The notes under the pieces: model-generated | What the model saw: the letters and a program-made list of their open reading frames with translations, nothing else | Told to the model about the DNA's origin: nothing | Database searches by the model: none | Shown: positions 52,531 through 59,988 of the stretch, one piece after another | Layout of the letters: each line of letters begins with the position of its first letter | How positions within the stretch are numbered: the first letter of the stretch is position 1 | Program-made: the position numbers and the translations under genes | Source: JAJEEA01 sp965243615 | GTDB taxonomy: Bacteria; Acidobacteriota; Vicinamibacteria; Vicinamibacterales; UBA8438 | Reading direction: 5' to 3' | Length of the DNA: 64,000 bases | NCBI GenBank assembly: GCA_965243615.1 | Contig: CBDEVO010000003.1 | Location: 496,001 to 560,000, forward strand

Positions 52531-53505
52531 GTGACGAGTCGACTCTCGGTGATCGCGGGTTGCTTCGGACTGTTTTGCGTTCCCGTCGTCACCGCGGCCC
52601 AGCCCCCGGACGCCGACGCCCTCGACGCGGCGCCGGCCGCCAGCACCCTCGACGCGGCCCGCGAGGTCGGCCCCCGCGAGCCGGCCCCCGATGTCGGCAC
52701 TCTCGACGCGGCCCCTGACTTCGGCGCCCCCGGTGCGCCCGGCGCCCCTGCCGCGCACCGGATCATCGACCGCGCTCTCGAGCAGGCCGTCGAGCAACGG
52801 GCGGTGGCGTTCGATCTCGGCTTCGAGTACTTCACCGACGGCCGGGTCGAATCGCTCGACGGGGACGGGCGCGTGACCGACACCGAGAAGACCCGAAACC
52901 GTCACTATCCCCTCGAGGGTCATTTCTACTCTGAGGTGATCGGGCGCGACGACCAGCCCCTCGACGACGACGAGGCCCGCGACGAGCGGAAGAAGAGGTC
53001 CGACTTCGTCCGCGAGGCGAGGCGCCACGCCGAGCGGGGCGAGCGCTACCAGCCGGACGAGATGCGCGTCGACTTCGACCGCGAGCTGATGGACCGCTAC
53101 GTGGCCACGCTCGTCGGCACCGATGTCGTCGACGGCGTCGTCTGCTGGGTCATCGGGTTCGAGCCCCGCGAGGGTCGGTTGCCGAACGACCGGCGGCTCG
53201 ACGGGGCCCTGAACCGCTCCACCGGCCGCCTCTGGATTGCGCGGCACGACTACGGCGTGAGGCGGGCCGAGTTCGAGATGCAGCGCCCCGTCCGCTGGCT
53301 GTGGGGAATGGCCGGCACCCTCCGCCGCGCGACCGGCCAGCTCGATTTCCGCCGAATCGAATCGGGCCTCTGGATTCCCGATCGGACCCTCGTCGAGATC
53401 GAGCTGGGCGTGTTCTTCGGCCTGAAGACGATACGGCGCCGCATCCGCAACGACTGGATCGACCCCCCGGCGGCCGACCTGGACGCGGTGACCGCGCTGC
53501 GCTGA
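52531..53505 (+). CDS. Secreted protein of unknown function with LolA-like beta domain
   Basis: A 324-residue protein with a signal peptide (RLSVIAGCFGLFCVPVVTAAQ). A low-complexity linker repeats TLDAAPA/DFGAPGAPGAP-type segments. The mature domain has YVATLVGTDVVDGVVCWVIGFEPREG, STGRLWIARHDYGVRRAEFEM and RTLVEIELGVFFGLKTI, a strand pattern like LolA/MucB-type half-barrels. The function is unknown; transport of lipids or lipoproteins is possible but unproven. I chose the GTG at 52531 with GGAGGT six bases upstream. It is followed by the catabolic operon 33 bases later and may be its first gene, but its theme differs. Confidence 0.68.
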   Translation: MTSRLSVIAGCFGLFCVPVVTAAQPPDADALDAAPAASTLDAAREVGPREPAPDVGTLDAAPDFGAPGAPGAPAAHRIIDRALEQAVEQRAVAFDLGFEYFTDGRVESLDGDGRVTDTEKTRNRHYPLEGHFYSEVIGRDDQPLDDDEARDERKKRSDFVREARRHAERGERYQPDEMRVDFDRELMDRYVATLVGTDVVDGVVCWVIGFEPREGRLPNDRRLDGALNRSTGRLWIARHDYGVRRAEFEMQRPVRWLWGMAGTLRRATGQLDFRRIESGLWIPDRTLVEIELGVFFGLKTIRRRIRNDWIDPPAADLDAVTALR

Positions 53506-53538
53506 GCGGCCGGGCCCGGGGCCGCCGGATCGACGTCG

Positions 53539-54822
53539 ATGAGTCTGCCGCTGAAGAGCTGGCTGGATCGGGCCAACGAGCCCGACTGCGACTTCCCGAT
53601 TCGGAATCTGCCGTACGGCGCGTTCGGCCGGGGCACGGAGAGGCCACGGTGCGGGGCGGCGATCGGCGACGCGGTCCTCGACCTGGCCGTGCTCGAGGCG
53701 GAGGGCGTGCTCGACGCCGGCGGGCCCGCGCCCGTCTTCGGCGGGCCGGGGCTGAACGACTTCATGGCCCTCGGACCGCGGGCCTGGTCCGCGGTCCGGG
53801 CGCGGCTCACGGAGCTCCTGGCGGCGGGCGGCGACCCGAGGCTCGAGCGCGACGCCGCCCTCCGCGAGCGCGCGCTCGTTCCGCGGCGCGACGTCCGGCC
53901 CGCGCTGCCGTTCGCGGTCGCCGGGTACACCGACTTCTACGCGTGCCGCCAGCACGCGTTCAACGTCGGCACGATGTTCCGCGGCCCCGACAACGCGCTG
54001 CCGCCCAACTGGCTGCACGTCCCCATCGGCTACAACGGCCGCGCGTCGACGGTGGTGGTGAGCGGGACGGGCGTGCGCCGGCCGCTGGGGCAGACGAAGC
54101 CCCCGGGCGACGACGTCCCGCGCTTCGGGCCGAGCCGCCGCCTCGACATCGAGCTCGAGCTGGGCGCCGTCGTCGGGGCCGCCAACCCCATGGGACGGCC
54201 GGTGAGCGTGGCCGAGGCCGACGAGATGATCTTCGGCTACGTGCTCCTCAACGACTGGTCGGCGCGCGACATCCAGGCGTGGGAGTACCAGCCGCTGGGC
54301 CCCTTCCAGGCCAAGGCGTTCGCGACGTCCATCAGCCCGTGGGTCGTGACGAAGGCGGCGCTCGAGCCGTTCCGGGTGGCGGCGCCGGACCGCGAGCGCC
54401 CGCTGCTGCCGTACCTCCACGAGCCGGGCCCGATGCTGTACGACATCGAGCTCGAGGTGGACATGCGCCCCGCGGGGGCGGACGCGGCGACGACGATCGC
54501 GCGGACCAACTACCGCCACATGTACTACTCGTCGGCCCAGCAGCTTGCCCATCACGCGGTCGGCGGCTGCCGGATGAACGTGGGCGACCTGCTGGGGTCG
54601 GGGACCGTGTCGGGCCCCGGGAAGGGACAGTACGGATCGCTGCTGGAGCTGTCCTGGGGAGGCAGGGACCCGATCGTCCTGGACTCGGGAGAGACCCGGA
54701 GCTTCGTCGAGGACGGCGACACGATGACCCTCCGGGGCTGGGCCCGGGGCGACGGCCATCGCATCGGCTTCGGCGCCTGTAGCGGCAAGGTCCTTCCGGC
54801 CCCGAACCCGCCAAGCCAGTGA
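53539..54822 (+). CDS. fahA: Fumarylacetoacetase
   Basis: A 427-residue enzyme (EC 3.7.1.2) that splits fumarylacetoacetate to fumarate and acetoacetate at the end of tyrosine or homogentisate breakdown. The N-terminal domain leads to YTDFYACRQHAFNVGTMFRG, holding the metal Asp and the catalytic His, then HVPIGYNGRASTVVVSGTG, LDIELELGAVVG, LLNDWSARDIQAWEYQPLGPF and KAFATSISPWVV. All align with the vertebrate/bacterial FAH core. The length is normal. It heads a rightward run of coupled genes for an aromatic acid, although homogentisate dioxygenase and maleylacetoacetate isomerase are not in the window. Confidence 0.93.
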   Translation: MSLPLKSWLDRANEPDCDFPIRNLPYGAFGRGTERPRCGAAIGDAVLDLAVLEAEGVLDAGGPAPVFGGPGLNDFMALGPRAWSAVRARLTELLAAGGDPRLERDAALRERALVPRRDVRPALPFAVAGYTDFYACRQHAFNVGTMFRGPDNALPPNWLHVPIGYNGRASTVVVSGTGVRRPLGQTKPPGDDVPRFGPSRRLDIELELGAVVGAANPMGRPVSVAEADEMIFGYVLLNDWSARDIQAWEYQPLGPFQAKAFATSISPWVVTKAALEPFRVAAPDRERPLLPYLHEPGPMLYDIELEVDMRPAGADAATTIARTNYRHMYYSSAQQLAHHAVGGCRMNVGDLLGSGTVSGPGKGQYGSLLELSWGGRDPIVLDSGETRSFVEDGDTMTLRGWARGDGHRIGFGACSGKVLPAPNPPSQ

Positions 54823-54832
54823 GGACTACGCG

Positions 54833-55789
54833 GTGACCAGAGCGTTCGCGTCCACGGGCGACCTGACCGAGAAGACGATCACCTTCTCGGAGATCGCCCG
54901 GGATCTCTATACCTACACGACCGAGGGCGACCCGAACACGGGCGTCATCATCGGCGACGACTCGGTGATGGTCATCGACACGCAGGCCACGCCGGTGATG
55001 GCGCAGCAGGTGATCGACCGCGTGCGCGGCGTGACCGACAAGCCCATCAAGTACGTCACCCTGAGCCACTACCACGCGGTGCGGGTCCTCGGCGCCTCGG
55101 TCTACGGGGCGAGCGAGATCATCGCGTCGGAGGCCTGCCGCGCGATGATCCGGGAGCGCGGGCAGGAGGACTGGGACAGCGAGTACGCGCGCTTCCCGCG
55201 GCTGTTCCGGGCGGCCGGGTCGGTCCCGGGGCTGACGTGGCCGACCCTCACGTTCCGCCGCCGCATGACGCTCTACCTCGGCCGCCGCCGCGTCGACCTG
55301 GCGTGGCTCGGGCGGGCCCACACGGCCGGCGACATCGTCGCCTGGGTGCCCGACGCGGGCGTCATGTTCAGCGGCGACATCGTCGAGTACCGGTCGGCCT
55401 GCTACTGCGGCGACGGCCACTTCGGCGACTGGCCGGCGACGCTGGCCGCCGTCCGGGGCTTCGCGCCGGACGCGCTGATGCCCGGCCGCGGGGACGCCCT
55501 CGTGGGGCCGGACAAGGTTGGGGAGGCGCTGCACCTGACCGCGGACTTCCTGAGAAGCACGTACCGCCCGGTGGCGCGGGTCGCCGCGCGGGGCGGCAGC
55601 CTCAAGGAGGCGTTCGAGGCCTGCCGCGCCGCCTGCGATGCCCGGTTCTCGGACTACGCCATCTACGAGCACTGCCTCCCGTTCAACGTGGCCCGCGCCT
55701 ACGACGAGGCGCTCGGCATCGACACCCCGCGCATCTGGACGGCCGAGCGCGACCGGCGCATGTGGGCCGAGCTGCAGGGCGATGGATAG
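54833..55789 (+). CDS. MBL-fold protein with altered metal motif
   Basis: A 318-residue metallo-beta-lactamase-fold protein. The GVIIGDDSVMVIDTQATP start, LGRAHTAGDIVAWVPDAGVMFSGDIVE core and late ADALMPGRGD are typical. The first metal motif reads SHYHAVRV instead of the canonical HxHxDH, lacking the Asp and the third His. Such proteins accompany FAD monooxygenases of aromatic pathways; whether they bind one or two metals is unclear. GTG at 54833 starts 10 bases after fahA. The gene end is duplicated: the last roughly 106 bases recur to form the next micro-ORF, and the stop overlaps that micro-ORF's ATG. Confidence 0.85.
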   Translation: MTRAFASTGDLTEKTITFSEIARDLYTYTTEGDPNTGVIIGDDSVMVIDTQATPVMAQQVIDRVRGVTDKPIKYVTLSHYHAVRVLGASVYGASEIIASEACRAMIRERGQEDWDSEYARFPRLFRAAGSVPGLTWPTLTFRRRMTLYLGRRRVDLAWLGRAHTAGDIVAWVPDAGVMFSGDIVEYRSACYCGDGHFGDWPATLAAVRGFAPDALMPGRGDALVGPDKVGEALHLTADFLRSTYRPVARVAARGGSLKEAFEACRAACDARFSDYAIYEHCLPFNVARAYDEALGIDTPRIWTAERDRRMWAELQGDG

Positions 55790-55895
55790 CAACGTGGCCG
55801 GCGCCCGCGACCGGGCGCTCGGCATCGGCACCCCGCGCATCCGGACGGCCGGGCGCGAGCGGCGCATGTGGGCCGAGCTGCAGGGCGATGGATAG
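55782..55895 (+). CDS. 37-codon micro-ORF from a duplicated MBL gene 3' end
   Basis: ATGGATAG at 55782-55789 fuses this start with the MBL stop, and an identical ATGGATAG at 55888-55895 fuses this stop with the monooxygenase start. The 106-base unit was copied in tandem. The encoded ALGIGTPRIRTAGRERRMW parallels the MBL tail ALGIDTPRIWTAERDRRMW, and both copies end AELQGDG. The first residues echo the monooxygenase start (MDSN versus MDSR). Function unknown; it keeps the ribosome chain between the two genes. Confidence 0.5.
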   Translation: MDSNVAGARDRALGIGTPRIRTAGRERRMWAELQGDG

Positions 55896-57516
55896 CAGGA
55901 GTGACGCGGCGTCCGCCCCTCCGCCGCTCTATCCCTACCGGCGCTCGCCGGACCAGGACGCCGACCCCGTCGCGTTCCACCCCGTCGTGGTGGTCGGCGC
56001 GGGCCCGATCGGGCTCGCCGCCGCCATCGACCTCGCGCTGCACGACGTGCCCGTCGTGGTGCTCGACGACAACGACCGCGTGAGCGGCGGCTCGCGCGCC
56101 ATCTGCTTCGCCAAGCGGCCCCTGGAGATCCTCGACCGGCTGGGTTGCGGCGACCGCCTCGTCGAGAAGGGCGTGACGTGGAGCCGGGGGAAGGTCTTCT
56201 TCGACCGCCGGCAGGTCTACCGGTTCGACCTGCTGCCCGAGGCGGGCCACAAGCGGCCGGCCTTCGTCAACCTGCAGCAGTACTACTGCGAGCGGTATCT
56301 CGTCGAGCGGCTGCGCGCCCTCGAGCGCCTCGGCAAGCCCGTCGAGCTGCGGGGACGCCACGAGGTCGTCGGCGTCGACCCGCGCCCCGACGGGGTTGGG
56401 GTGGAGGTCGCCACCCCGGACGGCGCATACCGCCTCGAGGCGGGCTGGCTCCTCGCCTGCGACGGGGCCGGCTCGCCGGTGCGGCGCCTGCTCGGCGCCG
56501 ACTTCGTCGGCCGGGTCTTCGAGGACAACTTCCTCATCGCCGACGTCGTCATGGAGGCGGACTTTCCGACCGAGCGGTGGTTCTGGTTCGACCCCCCGTT
56601 CAACCGCGGGCAGTCGGCGCTCCTCCACAAGCAGCCCGACCACGTCTGGCGCATCGACCTCCAGCTCGGCCGCGGCGTCGACCGCGACGAGCAGCAGAAG
56701 CCCGAGAACGTCGTCCCCCGGCTGCGGGCGATGCTGGGCCCCGACGTGCGCTTCGAGCTCGAGTGGGTGTCGGTCTACTCCTTCCAGTGCCGCCGCATGG
56801 AGCGGTTCCGGTACGGCCGCGTCATCTTCGCCGGCGACGCGGCCCACCAGGTGTCGCCGTTCGGGGCGCGCGGCGCCAACAGCGGCTTCCAGGACACCGA
56901 CAACCTGTGCTGGAAGCTCAAGCTGGTCATCGAGGGTCTCGCGCCCGAGCGCCTCCTCGACAGCTACGACCACGAGCGCGTCCAGGCCGCCGACGAGAAC
57001 CTCGTCGCCTCGACGCGGTCGACCGACTTCATCACCCCCAAGTCGGAGACGAGCCGCCTCTTCCGCGACGCCGTGCTCGACCTGTCCGAGGGCCTGCCCT
57101 TCGCCCGGCCCCTCGTCAACTCGGGCCGCCTGTCGGTGCCGTGCGTGCACGACGGCTCGCCCCTGAACGGCCCCGACGACCCCGCCCTCCCGCGGCGCAC
57201 GCGCCCCGGCGCGCCGGCGGCGGACGCGCCGCTCGGAAACGGCTGGCTCGTCGACGCCCTCGGCGGCCGCTTCCGGCTCCTGGCCATCGACACACCGGCG
57301 CCCGCCCAGCTCGAGGTCGACGGGCTGCCGGTCGACATCCTGCATCTCGACGCCGCGGCGGCCCCGTCGGACGCGTTGCGCGAGCGCTACCTGGGCGGCG
57401 CGGCCTCGGCCGTCTACCTGATCCGTCCCGACCAGCACGTCGCCGCGCGTTGGGCGTCGTTCAACGAGGCGGCGGTCTCGCGGGCGCTGCGGACCGCGGT
57501 GGGGCGCCCGGCATGA
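55888..57516 (+). CDS. FAD-dependent aromatic monooxygenase (PheA/TfdB/MhpA-like)
   Basis: A 542-residue flavoprotein hydroxylase. The Rossmann start is VVVVGAGPIGLAAAIDLA (G37-x-G39-x-x-G42); the DG motif is LLACDGAGSPVRRLLG; the GD motif is RVIFAGDAAHQVSPFGARGANSGFQDTDNL. A thioredoxin-like C-terminal domain follows, as in phenol hydroxylase relatives. It probably hydroxylates an aromatic acid with NAD(P)H and O2, forming the substrate that the rest of the operon degrades. The ATG overlaps the micro-ORF stop (ATGGATAG). Its own 3' end is duplicated into the next micro-ORF, with a stop-start overlap of four bases. Confidence 0.9.
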   Translation: MDSRSDAASAPPPLYPYRRSPDQDADPVAFHPVVVVGAGPIGLAAAIDLALHDVPVVVLDDNDRVSGGSRAICFAKRPLEILDRLGCGDRLVEKGVTWSRGKVFFDRRQVYRFDLLPEAGHKRPAFVNLQQYYCERYLVERLRALERLGKPVELRGRHEVVGVDPRPDGVGVEVATPDGAYRLEAGWLLACDGAGSPVRRLLGADFVGRVFEDNFLIADVVMEADFPTERWFWFDPPFNRGQSALLHKQPDHVWRIDLQLGRGVDRDEQQKPENVVPRLRAMLGPDVRFELEWVSVYSFQCRRMERFRYGRVIFAGDAAHQVSPFGARGANSGFQDTDNLCWKLKLVIEGLAPERLLDSYDHERVQAADENLVASTRSTDFITPKSETSRLFRDAVLDLSEGLPFARPLVNSGRLSVPCVHDGSPLNGPDDPALPRRTRPGAPAADAPLGNGWLVDALGGRFRLLAIDTPAPAQLEVDGLPVDILHLDAAAAPSDALRERYLGGAASAVYLIRPDQHVAARWASFNEAAVSRALRTAVGRPA

Positions 57517-57590
57517 CTAGGCGCTGGGCGTCGTTCGACGAGGCGGCGGTCTCACGGGCGCGGCGGGCAGCGGTGGGGCACCCGGCATGA
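57513..57590 (+). CDS. 25-codon micro-ORF from a duplicated monooxygenase 3' end
   Basis: ATGA at 57513 joins it to the monooxygenase stop, and ATGA at 57587 joins its stop to the DUF2783 start. The encoded RWASFDEAAVSRARRAAVG copies the monooxygenase tail RWASFNEAAVSRALRTAVG at a 74-base period, with five or so substitutions. A 74-base period (two more than a multiple of three) is what is needed to keep the tail in frame after the new ATG. This is the clearest of the four such junctions. Confidence 0.55.
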   Translation: MTRRWASFDEAAVSRARRAAVGHPA

Positions 57591-57838
57591 GCAGGCTTCG
57601 TACCGGGCCCAACATCGACGATCCGGACGGCTTCTACGAGGAGCTGCTGTCGCTGCACGAAGGCCGGTCCAAGAAAGAGAGCGACGCCGTCAACGCCCGG
57701 TTGGTGCTGATCCTCGCCAACCACATCGGCGACCGGGAGATCCTGCGCGAGGCTTTCCGGGCCGCCGGGTCTCCGACGGACCGCGACGGCGAGGGCGGCC
57801 CGCGGCGCGATTCCCCGACGGAGAAAGGACCCCGATGA
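57587..57838 (+). CDS. DUF2783 family protein
   Basis: An 83-residue protein. PNIDDPDGFYEELLSLHEG, then SDAVNARLVLILANHIGDREILREAF is the DUF2783 pattern. These small helical proteins are found beside FAD-dependent hydroxylases and MBL-fold proteins in aromatic-degradation clusters and may be subunits or chaperones; no activity is known. The start overlaps the micro-ORF (ATGA) and the stop overlaps the VOC gene start (ATGA), so the whole run is translationally coupled. Confidence 0.83.
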   Translation: MSRLRTGPNIDDPDGFYEELLSLHEGRSKKESDAVNARLVLILANHIGDREILREAFRAAGSPTDRDGEGGPRRDSPTEKGPR

Positions 57839-58374
57839 AGCTCGAACGGATCCACCACGTGGCCTACCGCTGCAGGGACGCCAAGGAGACCGTCGACTGG
57901 TACGTGAAGAACCTCAACATGGACTTCGTGCTGGCCATCGCCGAGGACCGCGTCCCGTCCACGCAGGAGCCCGACCCCTACATGCACGTCTTCCTCGACG
58001 CCGGGCAGGGCAACGTGCTCGCCTTCTTCGAGCTGCCCACGAAGCCCGAGATGGGGCGCGACCCCAACACGCCGGAGTGGGTGCAGCACATCGCCTTCAA
58101 GGTGAAGGACCGCGAGACCCTGCTCGCGTTCAGGGCGCGGCTCGAGGCCAACGGCGTCGACGTGCTCGGGGTGACCGACCACGCCATCTTCCACTCCATC
58201 TACTTCTTCGACCCCAACGGACACCGCATCGAGCTCGCGTGCCCCGACCCGGAAGATCTGGCCAAGCTGGCCAGGCTCGACGAGGTGAAGTGGGATATGC
58301 TCCGCGAGTGGTCCGAGACGAAGCGCGCGCCGAAGCACGCCGCCTGGATGCACCGAAAGGAGCTCGACGAGTGA
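57835..58374 (+). CDS. VOC family protein (glyoxalase/extradiol dioxygenase-like)
   Basis: A 179-residue vicinal-oxygen-chelate protein. It has two beta-alpha-beta-beta-beta modules: LERIHHVAYRCRDAKETVDWYVKNL with a candidate metal His (IHHVAY), and WVQHIAFKVKDRETLLAF with a second (QHIAF). The ending YFFDPNGHRIELA has the usual Glu ligand. The family includes extradiol dioxygenases and isomerases; here it could open or isomerise the aromatic ring product. The stop overlaps the TRAP binding-protein start (GTGA). The length is typical of single-unit VOC enzymes. Confidence 0.85.
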   Translation: MKLERIHHVAYRCRDAKETVDWYVKNLNMDFVLAIAEDRVPSTQEPDPYMHVFLDAGQGNVLAFFELPTKPEMGRDPNTPEWVQHIAFKVKDRETLLAFRARLEANGVDVLGVTDHAIFHSIYFFDPNGHRIELACPDPEDLAKLARLDEVKWDMLREWSETKRAPKHAAWMHRKELDE

Positions 58375-59423
58375 GCCGGCGGACCGGCCGCGCGCGCGTG
58401 GCCCTGCTCGCGCTCGCGGCCGCCCTGGCCGGCGCGGCCGCGGCCCACGCCCAGTCGCCCGCGGCCCACGCCCGGACCGAGCTGGTGATGTCGTCGTGGC
58501 TCCCGCCGCGGCACCCCATCGTCGCCAACGCCTTTGTGCCCTGGATCGAGCAGATCGAGGCGGTGACCGAGGGCCGGGTGACGGTGCGTCTGCTGGCGAG
58601 GCCGCTCGGCTCGCCGCCGTCGCACTACTACCTGGCCGTCGACGGCATCGCCGACCTGACCTACGGCCTCCACTCGTTCACCCGGGACAACCGGTTCCCG
58701 CGGTCGCGCTTCGCCCAGTTCTCGTTCATCGGCGACGACGCGGCGGCGGGCTCGCGCGCGTTCTGGCGGGTGTACGCCGGCCGGCTCGACGCCCAGGCCG
58801 AGCACGAGGGCGTCAAGCTGCTGGGCCTCTTCGTCCACGGCCCCGGCATCCTCTACAACAACGTCCGGCGCATCCAGCGTCCCGCCGACCTCGCGGGACT
58901 GAAGATACGTACCCCCGGCGGCTACGTCGCCGACCTCATGGACGGGCTCGGCGCGACGACCCTGTTCATGGACAGCGGCGACGTCTACCAGAAGCTCTCG
59001 CGCGGCGTCATCGACGGCCTCACCATGACCTGGGAGGCGTCGACCGCCTTCCGCCTGACCCCCCACCTCCGCTACGCCATGCGGGTGCCGGGAGGCGTCT
59101 ACAACACCACCTGGTACGTCGTCGCCAACGAGGCCGCGTGGCGGAAGATCTCGGCGCGGGACCGGGCGGCCATCGAGGCCGTCTCGGGAGAGGCGCTGGC
59201 CGATCTGGTGGGCCGCGCGTGGAACGACGCCGACACGCGGGCCCTCGAGGTGCTCCGCGCGGCGGGCATCGACATCTACGACGCGCCGCCCGCCATGCTC
59301 GAGGCCATCCGGTCGCGGGCGCGGGAGCACGAGGCCCGGTGGACGGAGAGGGTAGCGACCCGGGGCTTCGACGGCCGGGCCGCCCTCGCCGCCCTGCGCC
59401 GCGGCGCGGGCATGGGCCGGTAG
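58371..59423 (+). CDS. dctP: TRAP transporter substrate-binding protein (DctP family)
   Basis: A 350-residue periplasmic receptor. A signal peptide (ALLALAAALAGAAAAHAQ) precedes TELVMSSWLPPRHPIVANAF. Core motifs include VFVHGPGILYNNVRRI-like (LLGLFVHGPGILY) and LAGLKIRTPGGYVADLMDGLGAT, with the conserved Arg in KIRTPGG that binds the substrate carboxylate. Then come SRGVIDGLTMTWEAS and NTTWYVVANEAAW. It would bind an organic acid for import. GTG at 58371 overlaps the VOC stop, with AAAGGAGC upstream. The next gene is dctQ after four bases. The ligand is probably the aromatic substrate of the operon, by context only. Confidence 0.88.
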   Translation: MSRRTGRARVALLALAAALAGAAAAHAQSPAAHARTELVMSSWLPPRHPIVANAFVPWIEQIEAVTEGRVTVRLLARPLGSPPSHYYLAVDGIADLTYGLHSFTRDNRFPRSRFAQFSFIGDDAAAGSRAFWRVYAGRLDAQAEHEGVKLLGLFVHGPGILYNNVRRIQRPADLAGLKIRTPGGYVADLMDGLGATTLFMDSGDVYQKLSRGVIDGLTMTWEASTAFRLTPHLRYAMRVPGGVYNTTWYVVANEAAWRKISARDRAAIEAVSGEALADLVGRAWNDADTRALEVLRAAGIDIYDAPPAMLEAIRSRAREHEARWTERVATRGFDGRAALAALRRGAGMGR

Positions 59424-59427
59424 CGCC

Positions 59428-59988
59428 GTGCCTTCCTCCAGGACCCCGCTGCTCCGCGCGCTCGACGTCATGCGCGCCCGCGCGACTTTGGGGACCTCGC
59501 CCGGCTCCTCGAGGAGCCCGCTGCTCCGCGCGCTCGATCTCTGGCTCGGCGGGTGCTGCGCGTTCCTGCTGATGGGCCTCGCGGCCCTCACGGTGGTCGA
59601 CGTCGTCGGCCGCTACGTCCTCACCGCCCCCCTGCCCGGCGCCTTCGAGCTCACCGAGCTCATGCTCGGGGCGCTCGTCTTCGCGGCCCTGCCGCTCGCG
59701 ACGATGACGGGAGAGCACGTCGCCGTCGACGCGCTCCACGACGCTTCGCCGCCCCGCCTCCGGACCGCGATGGCGTGGCTCGGCGGCCTCGCGTCGGCGG
59801 CCGCTCTCTGGGTGATCGCGTGGCGGCTTGCGGTCTACAGCGTGCGGCTCGGCGCCGACGAGGCGGTGACCGACGCGCTCCTCGTGCCGCTCGCGCCCCT
59901 CGGCTGGTTCGCGGCCGCCATGGCGGCCCTCAGCGGCCTGCTCGCCGTCGCCAGGCTCGCGGCGCCGTCGGCGCGGAGCGCCTCGTGA
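59428..59988 (+). CDS. dctQ: TRAP transporter small membrane subunit (DctQ) with duplicated N-terminus
   Basis: A 186-residue, four-helix membrane protein. The family core is LTVVDVVGRYVLTAPLPGAFELTELMLGALVFAALP. Before it lies an unusual cytoplasmic segment repeating SSRTPLLRALDV (about 3-14) as SSRSPLLRALDL (about 27-38), a 24-codon in-frame tandem duplication; ordinary DctQ begins just before the second copy. GTG at 59428 starts four bases after the dctP stop. The stop overlaps the dctM start (GTGA). It forms the accessory half of the transporter with DctM. Confidence 0.85.
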   Translation: MPSSRTPLLRALDVMRARATLGTSPGSSRSPLLRALDLWLGGCCAFLLMGLAALTVVDVVGRYVLTAPLPGAFELTELMLGALVFAALPLATMTGEHVAVDALHDASPPRLRTAMAWLGGLASAAALWVIAWRLAVYSVRLGADEAVTDALLVPLAPLGWFAAAMAALSGLLAVARLAAPSARSAS

